Below, piece by piece: positions 6,441 to 6,636 of a stretch of DNA of 6,636 nt. The stretch spans positions 1 to 6,636 of the forward strand of contig CAMPHE010000101.1 of NCBI GenBank assembly GCA_946885815.1, in the 5' to 3' direction. The position numbers and the translations under genes were made by a program. The notes under the pieces are model-generated. The model did not search any database and was not told the origin of the DNA. It saw nothing but the letters and a program-made list of their open reading frames with translations. How positions within the stretch are numbered: position 1 is the stretch's first letter; every line of letters starts with the position of its first letter. This DNA is from an uncultured Arenimonas sp. (lineage in GTDB: Bacteria > Pseudomonadota > Gammaproteobacteria > Xanthomonadales > Xanthomonadaceae).

Positions 6441-6636
6441 ATGAGCAGCAACGAACGCGATCGCAATCGCAGGGACGACAACGACGACGGCTTCATCGAG
6501 AAGCTGGTCGCCGTCAACCGCGTCTCCAAGACCGTCAAGGGCGGTCGCCAGTTCACCTTCACCGCGCTGACCGTCGTCGGCGACGGCGCCGGCAAGGTCG
6601 GCTTCGGCTACGGCAAGGCGCGCGAAGTGCCGGTCG
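6441..6636 (+). CDS. rpsE: 30S ribosomal protein S5, N-terminal part (partial)
   Basis: The frame opens at ATG 6441 and runs off the window after 65 codons. After an Arg/Asp/Asn-rich leader ([17 protein letters not shown], residues 1-17) it gives the S5 double-stranded-RNA-binding domain: [31 protein letters not shown] and [15 protein letters not shown]5 sits at the mRNA entry with S3 and S4 and affects decoding accuracy. The domain's [12 protein letters not shown] loop (residues 25-36) is the region where spectinomycin-resistance changes arise in E. coli; no change is obvious against the E. coli sequence there. The charged leader differs from the E. coli MAHIEKQAGELQ, as I recall for xanthomonads. 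Confidence 0.95.
   Translation, partial: MSSNERDRNRRDDNDDGFIEKLVAVNRVSKTVKGGRQFTFTALTVVGDGAGKVGFGYGKAREVPV

Overview
This window is a stretch of core chromosome from a high-GC gammaproteobacterium. It covers most of the S10 ribosomal-protein cluster and the first part of the spc cluster. All genes are on the + strand, in the classical order rplD(end)-rplW-rplB-rpsS-rplV-rpsC-rplP-rpmC-rpsQ-rplN-rplX-rplE-rpsN-rpsH-rplF-rplR-rpsE(start). Protein lengths and motifs match the Escherichia coli orthologues closely. Several details recall the Xanthomonadales/Lysobacteraceae (Xanthomonas, Lysobacter, Luteimonas): the [13 protein letters not shown] segment of L2, the Arg/Asp-rich N-terminus of S5, the S3 tail and the [19 protein letters not shown] start of L22. 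That placement is recalled from family sequences and was not searched.

Layout: positions 1-42 are the last codons of rplD. Positions 39-3394 hold the rest of the S10-type block (L23, L2, S19, L22, S3, L16, L29, S17). Positions 3406-6636 hold the spc-type block (L14, L24, L5, S14, S8, L6, L18 and the first 65 codons of S5). Spacing is tight: an ATGA overlap at rplD/rplW, 1 nt between rplP and rpmC, and mostly 6-17 nt elsewhere. The S10/spc boundary (rpsQ-rplN) is only 11 nt, with no room for a separate promoter and terminator, so the two blocks are probably co-transcribed here. Only three gaps exceed 20 nt: rpsN-rpsH (69 nt), rplF-rplR (32 nt) and rplR-rpsE (70 nt). Each of these holds a possible RNA hairpin.

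Together the genes supply 50S proteins (L4, L23, L2, L22, L16, L29, L14, L24, L5, L6, L18) and 30S proteins (S19, S3, S17, S14, S8, S5). In E. coli the S10 operon is controlled by L4 through the leader upstream of rpsJ (outside this window), and the spc operon by S8 at the rplX-rplE junction. Neither control can be confirmed from this sequence alone.

I found no mobile element, tRNA, rRNA, CRISPR array, toxin or defence gene, and no convincing reverse-strand gene. No previously undescribed system is visible. The items most worth a second look are the non-coding junctions: an imperfect 15-bp stem-loop with the rplF stop codon at its apex and ending one base before the rplR ribosome-binding site, and a strong GC-rich UUCG-loop hairpin between rpsN and rpsH.
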